Of a stretch of DNA of 64,000 nucleotides, positions 10,216-21,165 are shown piece after piece. The notes beneath the pieces are model-generated. The model saw nothing but the letters and a program-made list of their open reading frames with translations. It was not told where the DNA came from and made no database searches. The position numbers and the translations under genes were made by a program. The first letter of the stretch is position 1. Every line of letters begins with the position of its first letter. The stretch comes from Astrocystis sublimbata (taxonomy: Eukaryota; Ascomycota; Sordariomycetes; Xylariales; Xylariaceae). The stretch is taken from positions 620,001 to 684,000 of the forward strand of contig JAJNNY010000001.1 of NCBI GenBank assembly GCA_022453515.1, written 5' to 3'.

Positions 10216-12662
10216 ATGCCAGCTCTTTCGAAAACGCCGCCGCCATGGTCTGACTATGGCGGGGATGATGAGCCTGGAAGCTGTCATTCCTTCTCAAAAC
10301 TATCAAACAGGAGAAGAAGAGGGAAATCAGTATCAATCCTTCTTTATCAGTCCACCAAGATAGCTCTTTCTACCGGGATCTCTCCTGGCAAATTGCTCGA
10401 TGATACAAGACAACATTATACCGGCCAGTCCCATGCCAGATCTTCTCAGTCCGGTAACATTCAGACTAGCTTCAGCTTTCAAGGATCTATGACCAAGATA
10501 GAACGATTGTTCCTCGAGTCAAAACAGAACCGAACTGGTTTGAGTCCGCATATCTGGATTACGTCCTGTGAGCCACGTTCAAGATCCGAGACAGAAGATG
10601 ATTATGAGAGCGAAACATGGGAGACATCGCCAGAGACCGAGATGTTCAAACATCAAGTTCCCTTTGGTAGGCCATCTTCGAGATCGACAATACATGCAGC
10701 ACCTTCGATGCTCAGCTTACCCTATGCGATGGGAGTTCGCAGTATTTTCCAAGTCCTTGTGATCATCCCGGGGCATCATAGCACTCAGCTCATCAGTGCC
10801 TCTGAAGTTGAGGGCGATGGATGCTACATATCTAAAGATTTGCTCTATCCTTATTGTGCCAATGCACGGAGTGAGGAAGAATGGATTGCATGGAGGAAGG
10901 TTGACGATACTGGCTTCACATATACCTCTTGTACACTTTTGGAAGACAGTTGGATCAAGGGCAATACCAACTTTGTTCTGGGGATAGGCCGCAAACACGA
11001 ATGGCTTACCCACGACAAAGTTTTTAAAGGAATGTTACAGTTTGACAACACAACTCCATCTTTGCTGTCTCACGGACGCCCCGGTCAAGCTCGACAGACG
11101 CCTATTTCGGGAAGGGGTTGTGAAGATACAATGTCTGGGCAGGGTTGTGCAAGCGGGCGCTCGTTGGCAGATACGAAAGTCACATCGTCGTATCTATCTC
11201 CTGGAAGTATACAACAAAATGCCGAGGATTCTCATGGCATTGTAACTGACGATGGATGTTCATGGATATCCACAAGCAATGAGAGCGCTTCCACTGTGGG
11301 TACATCTATCGAAAAACGAAGGGAAGATATGATTTGGAGAATCATACAAGCAGTAACACGTTGGCTGCGGTTGCAATTCGAACAAGCGCACATCAAGGCG
11401 GGGGAGTATACCGCTGAGTCCTGCACAAACAGCAGTGCACAGTCTAATGACACCGCCCAATTCCAACAAGATCAGGTCAAGCGGGCGGGTAAAAGGAAAT
11501 CAGATGCAAGAGATAGCGACAAATATGATGACAGCGAGGACGACAATATGCTCAGACCCCCACCTCTAGGACCCGACGACAGAAAGGACAAGGAACAAGA
11601 AGTGATAAGGCTCGCTTGTCCATATTTCAAATACAACCCAACCAAGTATCAACAATGGCCAATCTGCCCGGGGCCAGGCGTACGTAACATTTCGTTTTCT
11701 TTTCCTTGCTTGCGGTGATGCTCGAAGTGAAGAGACAGTGGCTGACTTCGTTGGTCATAGTGGTCGGACGTCCATCGAGTCAAGTAAGTACAACCGCTGC
11801 ATCGAGGCGTGCGGCGCTAACAGCACCCAGAGAACACCTCTACCGTAAACATAGACAGCCAAGATTCAGATGTGTGCGTTGCTGGGAATGTTTCGACTCC
11901 GAGCAGACCTATATCGATCACCAAAGGGCCCAGATACCGTGCGAGCTAGGGGAGAAGGAGCCTATAGAGGGGTTCGACGCCGAACAGGAGAGACAACTCA
12001 AATCTAGAAAGAAGAGAAGCCGTGTTGTTTCCGAAATCGATAAATGGAAAGCTGTCTATCAAATACTGTTTCCACACATCCCACCCGAGAGAATCCCGTC
12101 GCCCTGTAAGTAGCCAAGTCAATGAATAGCATACAAAACCTGACATGTTCAAGTTTATGGAGACGAAGCGCATACCCACGAGACCTTAACTGAGTGCGAG
12201 GAATACATCCTGCGCGAGATCCCTTTGCGCCTGCGGGAAATACTCGTCCCTGAATTTGAAAGAGACCTTCAGATTGTAGAGCAAAGTCTCCAAAGACGAA
12301 CGATTGAGCTTACGAGAGCCACTCTAGCAAGTCTATTTCAGGAATTTCGAAATATGCATCTCCAGAGCAGCGTCTCGACTATGACCCCGTCGTCCAGCGA
12401 AGCTCAAGACCAAGCAGGTCCCAGCTCATCGCATGCCCAATCCCCGTGGTTCGAACCTGGAGAGAACAGGAGTTTCCTGGATTTTTCCATGTTTGACTTC
12501 GACCCCATTCCTCCAGATGGGAGTTTATCACTTTTTGACGATGTCCAATTGGAAGACATCCCACAAGCACCGACGGGGTCGGGCAACTCCGCGTTCAAAC
12601 AATCCGATTCCGGCTATGATTCGAATAACATCGAGCGATTCGATAACGAGGGCAGATATTAA
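10216..12662 (+). CDS. fungal C2H2-type zinc-finger domain protein
   Basis: Exons 10216-11679, 11761-11783, 11831-12105, 12154-12662; 756 aa. The recognisable core spans about residues 466-545: LACPYFKYNPTKYQQWPICP, GPGWSDVHRVKEHLYRKHR, then FRCVRCWECFDSEQTYIDHQ. This is the fungal C2H2 array, with a first unit ending RVKEHLYRKH and a second CVRC...H unit, common in Pezizomycotina regulators. The N-terminal half is Ser/Thr- and Arg-rich with no domain I recognise. The C-terminus has a predicted amphipathic helix (EEYILREIPLRLREILVPEFE) and an acidic tail. By family it may be a DNA-binding or NLR-associated regulator; the target is unknown. The second exon is only 23 nt and sits in the zinc-binding core. 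The start lies in a favourable context (ACAAAACATGCC). Confidence 0.75.
11761..11783 (+). other. 23-nt micro-exon of the C2H2 gene
   Basis: It is flanked by a CATAG acceptor and a GTAAGT donor. It supplies WSDVHRVK, joining GPG of exon 1 to EHLYRKHR of exon 3. The continuous reading matches the invariant GPGW..VHRVKEHLYR-H string of the family, so both tiny-exon boundaries are supported by homology. Confidence 0.82.
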
Positions 12663-13238
12663 TCATTTCTAGCTGTCACCTCGTCTTTTTCCTTCGTAAA
12701 AACATAATGGGTATGAGGTGGCCATCTGAACAATCGATCTGATTGATTCTGCTTACGATGTGAGCTTGATGACCCCGCCGTACAGCAATCCTCGCATGAA
12801 GTGTTGGTATAATTTATGCTATGGTCTTGGCAAGGGGTATCATGCTCCTATTCTCACTTTAGCTATTTCTAAGTTTGGTTGACAGGCACATAATTCGGTA
12901 TTTATATGTATACAACAGGATGGAATCTCAATTACTGTATGGTCTGTTATACATTAGCATTGCTGTTAGCAGGATCTAGCTCGATGCTTAAGACTTACAA
13001 GTCTGGCCTCTCTGGGTGCGCCCAGACTAATGATACTAGGCTCGCTTATCGTGGCGACCAGCGAAGTGGGGGAAGATTCTTCTCGCCTCCGCTCACGCTT
13101 CTCAACAGTATCCATTACCGCCAGGGCATCGTCTCTCAAACCCTCAACTACCAGTTGCACAGCATCATTGCAGCCCATTGCGCTATCAAGTCTATACAAC
13201 TTCTCGCATACTCTCGCGCCCCCCTCCGAGCCAACAAA
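12663..13238. other. intergenic spacer with promoter of the ABM gene
   Basis: The open frame upstream of the ABM start (from about 12906) lacks resemblance to the family and is probably 5' leader. The bases before 13239 are C-rich with a final CCAACAAA context, typical of a fungal translation start. Confidence 0.4.
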
Positions 13239-13565
13239 ATGGTGTACACGATTGTGGTCCATCTCCGCGCCAAGCCTGGCAAAGAGAACATCGACAAGGT
13301 CCACGCGAAGCTCAACGAGGCATCGGCCATCTACTCAAAGGACAAGGAGACCATCTCGTGGTTCGTCATGCAGAGCGTGCACGACCCGCAGGACTTCACT
13401 ATCGTGGAGAGGTACGAGAACGAGGGCAGCCAGAAGTACCACCTCGAGAACCCGTACTGGCAGACATTCGACCCGTTCGTGATCCCGCTGCTCGAGAAGC
13501 CCATGGATCTGAGAAGATTTGAGGAGCTGGCGCCCGTGGACGGCGAGGAGGCTCTGCTGAAATAG
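13239..13565 (+). CDS. antibiotic biosynthesis monooxygenase (ABM) fold protein
   Basis: A single exon of 108 aa, the usual size for a one-domain ABM protein. The N-terminal strand MVYTIVVHLRAKPGKEN leads to a helix (IDKVHAKLNEASAIYSKD), then TISWFVMQSVHDPQDFTIVERYENEGSQKYHLENPYW. This is the ferredoxin-like beta-alpha-beta pattern of dimeric ABM proteins. Members range from quinol monooxygenases to heme-degrading enzymes, and many fungal copies are uncharacterised, so no substrate is claimed. No signal peptide. The start was placed at the ATG in an ACAAAATGG context because residues encoded upstream do not fit the fold. Confidence 0.82.
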   Translation: MVYTIVVHLRAKPGKENIDKVHAKLNEASAIYSKDKETISWFVMQSVHDPQDFTIVERYENEGSQKYHLENPYWQTFDPFVIPLLEKPMDLRRFEELAPVDGEEALLK

Positions 13566-15703
13566 GCTCTGTGGACATCGACGATCCCGCCGCCTAGAGG
13601 GAAGACTGGGGAAGAAGATCATGCAGCGCATTCGGAGGGGGCCATACATGCCCGGTTAGGAAGAGCAATTGAAAGAGATTGTGAATGCGTTACATCCTTG
13701 ATCTCAATTCTGTCTCGTTCTGATTTTGATCATGTTTTCTTCAGGTAGGACTTTGTTAAAGGTGAAGGTTGACGTGTCAAGGTCCTAGTTTGTGATTATA
13801 ATGCTCCAAGTCCATGTAGGACCGCGTGCCGACTGCCATGCTCTCACCTACTCCAGGATCAGATAGTTCTCGACATACCAGCCAGCGTCACATCGCGTAT
13901 CAGGGAGCTGTCAAAGCCTGGAGCTATGAATACGATCACGTACATAGTATGGTTCGACTGGTCCTCGAGCAGACTTGAGTTGTAAGTACGGCTCGCACGG
14001 TATGTGTGGTAAATTTGCGGGCTGCACGTGTGCGGCACAGCACGACGGGGCGTGGCACAGCCGGACGGCACAGAGTACGGGTTCTCCCCAATTTGACAGG
14101 GGACTGTATCATCGAACCATGCAGCTTGGCAGCAGATAAAAGTACCTAGATCCTGCCACAGGTGACAGTACATCTATCCGACCGAGACAGCTGTTAATAG
14201 TCAGAAATGAATACCTATCTCCCCCATCTCACCTCGTTGGATTGCGGCTCGCGTGGTGCTTTTAGCTGGGCGACAGCATGCAGCCTTTTCGGTGAGTTGG
14301 CTCACCAACACGCCGCTCGGAATAAACACCAAAGAGACGCTCCATCATTTCGACAGTGATTGAAAAGGAAGGCCAGATCAGATCGCAAAATTCAAGACAC
14401 TTGCACCCATGTCAGACCAGCCTGATCGTTCTGCACACTCTCAATGTCGCCTTCCTTTCACCTTGAATCGATGCTTGATCAGTGTATTCTGAGACAGGTA
14501 GGCCATTCGTCCCGAGTTCCTAGAATTGACTCTGGGGCTGTCGAGATCGAATATAATTGCATGTCAAGAGTTAACTTCACCTATGATTGCAGTCAAGCTA
14601 CCCACGTGAAAGTTGCGTATCAAGTAGCGTGCTATGGAAATTTAATTTATGGTGGGTGTTGTCAGTATTTTCGATGACATGCCTCAAGTACCTAATTGAC
14701 AGTTCATGAGACCAATGCAGCTGTCAATGTAACGTGGTTTGCTCGTGGTAATCTTCATCGAAATGGCCAAGATCATCAGCTCTAAGTCGCGGGTGCTGTT
14801 TCGAAGGAGCATCAGAATACACCAAAGGAAAGCATAACTGTAAATAAGAGCAGATGCCTGCAGGGATTTAGGGCGCGACCTGTAAGTAGGAGAGTCCTTC
14901 ATACTTGCAGACCATCGGTTTCTCTAACCATTCCAGAAACCAGTCTCTTTTTGGCGAATTAGGATGGCGTAAACAGGCAAAAGGAGTCGCTGAGTAGCGC
15001 TCAGCGGGGTCAGCTGAGCGCGCACGGCCAATAGAAACAACCAGTTGGATATAGACTGCCAGATAAAGCTAAGCTTTCATGTGCAGAGGAAAGACTGATA
15101 TCTGTGGGTAGCATTGCCCAGGCTAAACTCGCCTTGGAAGGTATGACACTGTCTGCAACAGAAATAGCACATCGCTTTCACGCATACAAGGGGGGTGCTG
15201 AACATCTTGTAACAAACTATGTATATGTTGGGTTGTTAAGAAAGTTGAGACGGAGAACTCCATTGACCAGGCATGAATAAGGATAATTTCCATTTTCAAT
15301 GGTTTGAATACTGTCAAAATGTCTTTGGCTCATCCTCAAAGTTATTCAAGTAAGTCAAAGACATAACATAGGCACTGACTGCCGCATGCCTGATCTACAT
15401 AACTATAATGTACGGTACGCGTCGTTCGTGCGGGATTAGCCAGTTGCCAGTACGAGATCTCCTGCTTCGTATTATCGGATCCGGAGGTGGAGATGCCCAT
15501 CTAGCCTTGCTATGCCAAGATGCCTCATGTCCAGGATGAGAGGTGCTTCCTAGCTTGGCATCCTGGACTCAGCGTCGGGGGTGGGTGAAGAATGGGGCCC
15601 AAGGGTAGGCCATTGATGATAATGGCCTAGGTTCTGCCGTCTTCATGAGTGTTGCTCAATTTCTCCTGTTCCCTTTCTTCCATTCGTTTTCGTCATATTC
15701 ATA
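13566..15703. other. intergenic region with inverted repeats
   Basis: No gene is supported. Two palindromic structures can be read: a 9-bp stem with 7-nt loop at 14997-15021, and an interleaved pair of inverted repeats at 15512-15568, about 140 bases before the kelch gene start. The rest shows no coding bias. Confidence 0.45.
14997..15021. repeat. GC-rich inverted repeat (9-bp stem, 7-nt loop)
   Basis: GCGCTCAGC, spacer GGGGTCA, GCTGAGCGC: a perfect 9-bp stem. It is intergenic and not next to a mapped gene end. A few such repeats are expected by chance in 64 kb. Confidence 0.6.
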
Positions 15704-17840
15704 ATGCTTCGTGTAGGGGGCGGCAGGGGCCTTTTCGCGCCGTTATTTTCAGCTTCAATATGTCTTCACTTACTTTCATTATTACCACATGCTCATGGTC
15801 GCTCTATGTGCAGTATTCTAGACCAGAGAAGTAAGCAAGATCCAAACAACTGCGACAGTCCGCGTTACTGATAATGCCGGGTGTAGCTGCGATTGTCGAC
15901 GACAAACTTTACTTCAGTAGTGGGAATTACTCCTTCGATGACGATGGCCTACCCCGATACACTTCGCCATACATATACTGGCTACCCTTAAATGAGACTG
16001 TCGATGTCTCAGGGGCAATTGATACGACATTGCTCGGCTCAGTCAGTCTACCTCACCGACACCTTTGGGGCGGAAAGATCGGCCCATTTCCAGATCCTGG
16101 TGGCTATTCCGGTGTTTTTCTATACGACCATACAACACTATACCCATTTACTGCGCTTTCGGGAGAGGACATATACGAGCAAGATAATTCGATATGGTCC
16201 TTCAATACCAGCAACAATGAGTGGAAATTAGAAACAGTCGCAGGCGGCAAGCAGCTTGACCAAAGTGCCAACAGTGAAGGCATTTCCGCAAGCGATCCAC
16301 GAACGGGTACATCATTCTTTACCGGAGGATATATTTTGGCGAGGGAAGGCTATCCCAATGCGACCGTCAAGTTCCAGACAGCAAACGATGGGGATCCTCA
16401 GTGGAGCTTCGAGACCGGAAATGGTGGAATGCCAGGCCCCGATATACTGAAGGGCGACATGGTTTACGTGCGAAAAGGTCAAGCTGGTATCCTCATCGCT
16501 TTTGGCGGATACAATACTGCCTATCCAGGAGTCACCGACGAAACAGATAGAGGCTACGATCTCCATCCATTCAGCGACATATGGATTTTCGACATCTACT
16601 CAAGCACGTGGTTTCATCAAACGGCTACCGGCGATCTGCCTGAACATCGCGCCGAGTTCTGTGCTGCTGTGTCTTCCGCACCTGACGACTCGAGTTTCCA
16701 AATTACTATGACGTACGTAATGTTGAGTCTCGTTGCACGCTTCCCCCTTTCCTCAGACCCGCAAATGAAAATTAGCTGTCGAATAGTGTAGTTTTCGTAT
16801 ACCACTGATATATGTAAGATGGTGACTGACTCTTGTTTTCCTGCAGCGGTGGATGGGATCCAATCAATTTCAAGTCCTACAATGACGTCTATGTTTTGAG
16901 TTTACCAGCATTTCGGTGGATGAAAGTCAAAGACTCCAACAATCCAGACTTGAAGGGCTCGGATAAGCCCGGACGAAACCGTCACAAGTGTACCATGTGG
17001 AACGAAACGTCAATGTTGGTTGTAGGTGGCGAGGTAACTCTCGGTCAGGGTCAGGACAAAACGTCCCTACTGACCGTCACCTGCAACGACACATATCCAC
17101 CGATCAGAGTCTTGGATACGTCAACATACATATGGAAGGAGAAGTTTGATCCGGAGTCGGTATACTCAGTACCTAAAGTGGTTACTGATGCAATCGGGGG
17201 AGAGTAGGTGGTCTTTTATCGGTCCCTTTGAATGAATGATGCTAACTTGCGTATCAGCTCCTCGGGTAGCGCTCGAATGACGCAACCAGAGCATACATGG
17301 GAGTCTGATGAATTAGCGGAAGTTTTCTCGCATACGGTGGAAAGGGATTCTTATATACCACCCTCGAGACTAGGTGGAGCAGAGGCGTCTCGCGGGGGAG
17401 ATTCTACTTCCCCTGAAAACTCCTCTGATGCCGGTGTTGGTCCCAACGATCAAGACAGCGTCGGCCTCGAACCTGGCGCTATAGCGGGAATAGTAGTTGG
17501 TGTTATAGTGGGGATTGCCGCCATTGTCGGCCTTGTCTGGGCACTTCGCTCCCGCCGCCAGACTTCGACGCCGAACAGAGCGGAACTAGGAGCAGATGGA
17601 GCCGCCTCTAGCATCATGGGCGTGCCGCTGGTTGAAAGATGGGGGGGTAAAGTCGAACAGAGAAAGACCGGATTGGACCCGATAGCGACAGATCGATACG
17701 AGCTTGGTGTTCAGAAGAGCAGTCCCCAGCCTAAACCGGATTATGCGGCGACTCCGCCAAGTTACGAGCTCAGCGGTCAGAGCTATGTTTATGAGGTACA
17801 TGGCGATGATGTAAAAAGCTTCACTCACACACCTCAGTAA
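15704..17840 (+). CDS. kelch-repeat beta-propeller protein with signal peptide and single transmembrane helix
   Basis: Exons 15704-15830, 15887-16712, 16847-17203, 17258-17840; 630 aa. Residues about 9-31 are hydrophobic and end in HAHG, a likely signal peptide. The lumenal part contains kelch-type blades: AIVDDKLYFSSGNYSF, FSDIWIFDIYSSTWF, GGWDPINFKSYNDVYVLSL with PAFRWMKV, and VLDTSTYIWKEKF. A single membrane helix lies at about 511-533 (AIAGIVVGVIVGIAAIVGLVWAL), followed by RSRR and a Pro/Tyr-rich cytoplasmic tail. This is a common ascomycete architecture: a secretory-pathway or plasma-membrane kelch protein of unknown function, sometimes annotated galactose oxidase-like, but with no oxidase residues that I can identify. 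The first intron (15831-15886) is only 56 nt, and the short first exon is inferred from the need for a signal peptide. Confidence 0.82.
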
Positions 17841-19231
17841 CCACGAGTTGAAATTTTCCTTTCAAAACAACGGTAGTTTTAGGATTATCATCATTTACCC
17901 CTAGCGAAACAGCATAATCAGTCAGTTCATTATCATTTATCCTAGCCATCCTGCACTTGTCTGGTGGTTAGGTATCCTCATATCCCACCAATCAACATTT
18001 CTAAAATGAGATTTTTGAGCATTTCAATTTATGACAGGAATGTATATATACCCCCAGTTATTTTTTATGATACACGTTATCTGGTCCAATAGAAGTATTT
18101 TCAACACTGCTTACTTTGTTAGCTACTTTGTTTGTGTCCGAGATTGTTGATCACAAATAGCGCGATTACGCTTTTCCGATGAGCATGTGGACCTTTTCAG
18201 GGCCCACGGCATTCTTGTCATCATGAAACGAGAAAGCTTGTCTAAAGCTATAATGTGCGCTGTTATCTAATATCTCAAGACCAAAATACTATACAGCCAT
18301 GAATCTGACCTGGGGGGAAATCTGCGTCGCTAGTTTAACACCGAGAACCAAGCCATAGCCAAAGAGTTCTAAAGCAAATCACTAAACTACATCGCTTTAA
18401 CAGTTGAACAAGCGGCATATCGGAAGATTGTAACATTTGTATCGGGTGGCTCGCTCAATTGCTAGTAGTGGCATTGATCAGCAAGAGTCCGGATATTGTA
18501 TGATTGCGTTGGCAGATAATTCAGCAGGCGACTAATCATCCGTACAAGCCTTTTCAGATTTCTATGAACGTGCACGTGTAGTTGCCAAACCCGATATTTG
18601 AAGAAAGGTATAGAAAAGTATTCATGCAAGCCACAAACTAGGTACTTAAAGCAGTCTACAGATTGTTTGTTTGACCTTACCGGTAATTTATGACCGTTAT
18701 TCAACAAACCGTTTTGTTGTAGCATGGCAGACCGGAACAACGGGCTCCAAATTTGCCGAGTTTTGTTTCCTGGGGACGTTCAAGACATCAATCTGACCAC
18801 TGAATTGAACTGTGGGAACATGACATATCTATTAGCTTGCCCTCACCCCAAGTGGTCAACTGCTGGACTTGAAAACCCTGGCTACCGTGTTAGGTGTCTT
18901 GTTATATTCGCGCCAGCCAAGTAGATTTATTTATATTTTATCCGATGTGAAGGCACCACCTGAAAGTATCTGACACTTGAGCGTGATTGAAGGGTCAACG
19001 ATACGTACGAGGAGTTGGAGTATCACCAATTTGCACAGTTTACCGGCTTACGCAATGTGTTTGCTGCTTCAACGTTGATTGTCATATGTTCAGTCACCAA
19101 TGACGGCGGATGCCTCTCATGTCGTCACACAAGGTACACAAGGGCGCCCTGTCGCCTTCACCTACGTGCCCACAACACGCGACCCCGCCTCCATTTCCTT
19201 TTCTTACGCTCATCTATCACACGGAGTCAAC
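17841..19231. other. intergenic region, nothing recognised
   Basis: AT-richer sequence between the kelch and F-box-like genes. Short open frames lack family resemblance or splice context. No repeat, RNA gene or mobile element is seen. The last 200 bases should contain the promoter of the downstream gene. Confidence 0.4.
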
Positions 19232-20285
19232 ATGGCAGCGAAAGTCGCAGCGATCCAGGAGCTTTTGCTTCTTATAGTTGAGCAGGTAGGCAGTTCACAG
19301 TACCCGGACAGTCTTTACGCCAAAGCGGCTCTGACGCACCATCATCTCGTCAGATAACGAACCACATGACACTCTACAATGCTTGCCTGGTTAGCCATGC
19401 CTTCAACGTGGCCTCCACACCACAACTCTACAAGCACCTACGATGGCATGATAAGAACTATACCATTCTGATCGACCGAGAGCGACGATGCCTGCTTCTG
19501 CAGCAGCGAGGTATCAAGTATGTGAGAAAGGTCACACTTGCCATCACGAAGTGGCAGGGCGCCAGGGAGCAGCGGGCACGTACAAGGGGATCCAGCCGCA
19601 TATGCGCCGCCATGGCCGACATCATCCATCAATGTTGGCGCATTCGCGAAGTAGTGTAAGTGTGGCCTCTCATGGTCGCTTCGTCATGACAGACTGCACC
19701 TAACATAAAGAACTTTGCAGGTGCGAAGGGATATCGCCTTCGTCGGAATTCTGGCGCCGTCTCACAGTTCTGCCATGTCTCGAAAGCGTCTCGGTAGCTT
19801 TCCCAAGAGGAAGGAAGACACAAAGGCCGTATTTGCATTTATTGGAGGGGCCCTTCGAGCTAATCGAATCAGACCCCGAGGCATGGAAGCATGTGGCCTT
19901 TGCCAAGCTGCGCAGGCTCTCGTTGCTTAACATATCGGATCCGCGTGTTTTGAAATACTTCGTACTGCGCACGATGCTGCAGTCACCTGAGCTGGAACAT
20001 CTTGCCCTCTCAATGGCTAGGGATGATATACAGGCGAGCGGCGACCACAAGGATCTGTTCAACTGGTTGGCGGGACAATATATGCGATACAAGGGCCACC
20101 AACTGAGGGTGAAGTCACTACAGCTGGGTTTCAATGTGGTGGCCGGGACTTGTGTACCCCGGATGCTCAAATGTGTTGACCTAAATGTGCTCGAAAAGCT
20201 GTCATTCTACCGCTCCGATGACTGGTACGAATTCGAGGCAAATGGGGAGAATGGCTCGCTTGTTCTTTCGTGTGCCTCGAGCTGA
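19232..20285 (+). CDS. F-box-like / leucine-rich hypothetical protein
   Basis: Exons 19232-19285, 19354-19655, 19721-20285; 306 aa. The N-terminus (IQELLLLIVEQITNHMTLYNACLVSHAFN) followed by YKHLRW resembles the degenerate F-box start found in many fungal proteins, where two helices are followed by a substrate domain. The rest is rich in Leu with LEHLALSM, RVKSLQLGFNV and NVLEKLSFYRS strings, like irregular leucine-rich repeats. The family role would be substrate choice in an SCF ubiquitin ligase, but the F-box match is weak. The protein ends soon after the third LRR-like string at an in-frame TGA, shorter than many relatives, so truncation is possible. All three junctions have good GT and CAG signals. 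Confidence 0.65.
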
Positions 20286-21165
20286 GTGAGACGACGGCCA
20301 AAGAGTCAAGGCATGTTAGCCGCGAATTCGGATGAGAATGCGATTGTATAATCTGCGGAGGCATTTATTTTGGAAGCGAGCAGCGGTTGTTGGAATAGTT
20401 GAATGAATCATGGAAGACCTTGAGAGGTAAATGAGGGTCACGCAATGCTAAGATAGTGTTCTGGCTGATGTAATTACCGGACGATTACATACACATCCTC
20501 CAACAATACATGTATTTTGGTACCTAGGTAAGTTAGGTCACGGTAATAGAACGCGTCAACGCGCTTTGGCGGTGCTCGATGTCCCCACTTCAAAGTGGTT
20601 GCCTAAGACGTCTATCCTGATTTGGACTAGCACGCCATGAATCTATGTAGACAGAACCAGGCCTGAACCAGGCGTGCTGCAACGGGTTCCTGCCCGGGTC
20701 GCCGGCCCCTGCGCTCTTGCCCTACTTCGGTACTTACGTTGGTATACATACCTGTATGATGTAAGCAGCGCTATAGGTAAGTAGCTAAAATAAGTGGCAA
20801 AGCTCAGGCAGAGAAAACTGGCAATGAAAGTACCAGTTACTTTTCCTACCTCACCAACCCCGGCTGAAGTGACCTTGACCCAAGGTACCCTCCCTGACGC
20901 GTTCTACTCGGACTGGGGGTTAACTTTTAAGGTGTACGTACATATTGGTCCTCCGGCCGACCAGCCTTGGCCCCATGAGACTTTCTCCAATCCATCATCT
21001 CATCAACCAGACCCCGAGGCACTGTCCCTCTCTTTCTCCAACATCCATCACCTGCACCTCCATCGCAGCCACCACCAGCAACACATTGGCCATACGCACA
21101 CTGGTCATCGACCCCAGAGGCCTGCCGTCTTTCGCGCCCGCGCCCGCGCCGGCTACCCCGTCAAG
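20286..21165. other. promoter region of spt16
   Basis: The stretch from about 20960 to 21165 is C/T-rich with CATC/CACC strings, typical of a highly expressed fungal gene leader. No additional gene is supported; open frames running into the spt16 start are leader sequence. Confidence 0.5.

Noticed and set aside
12906..13238. N-terminal extension of the ABM protein
   Set aside because: The frame is open, but the residues do not fit the family. The ATG at 13239 has a strong context and begins exactly at the first strand of the fold.
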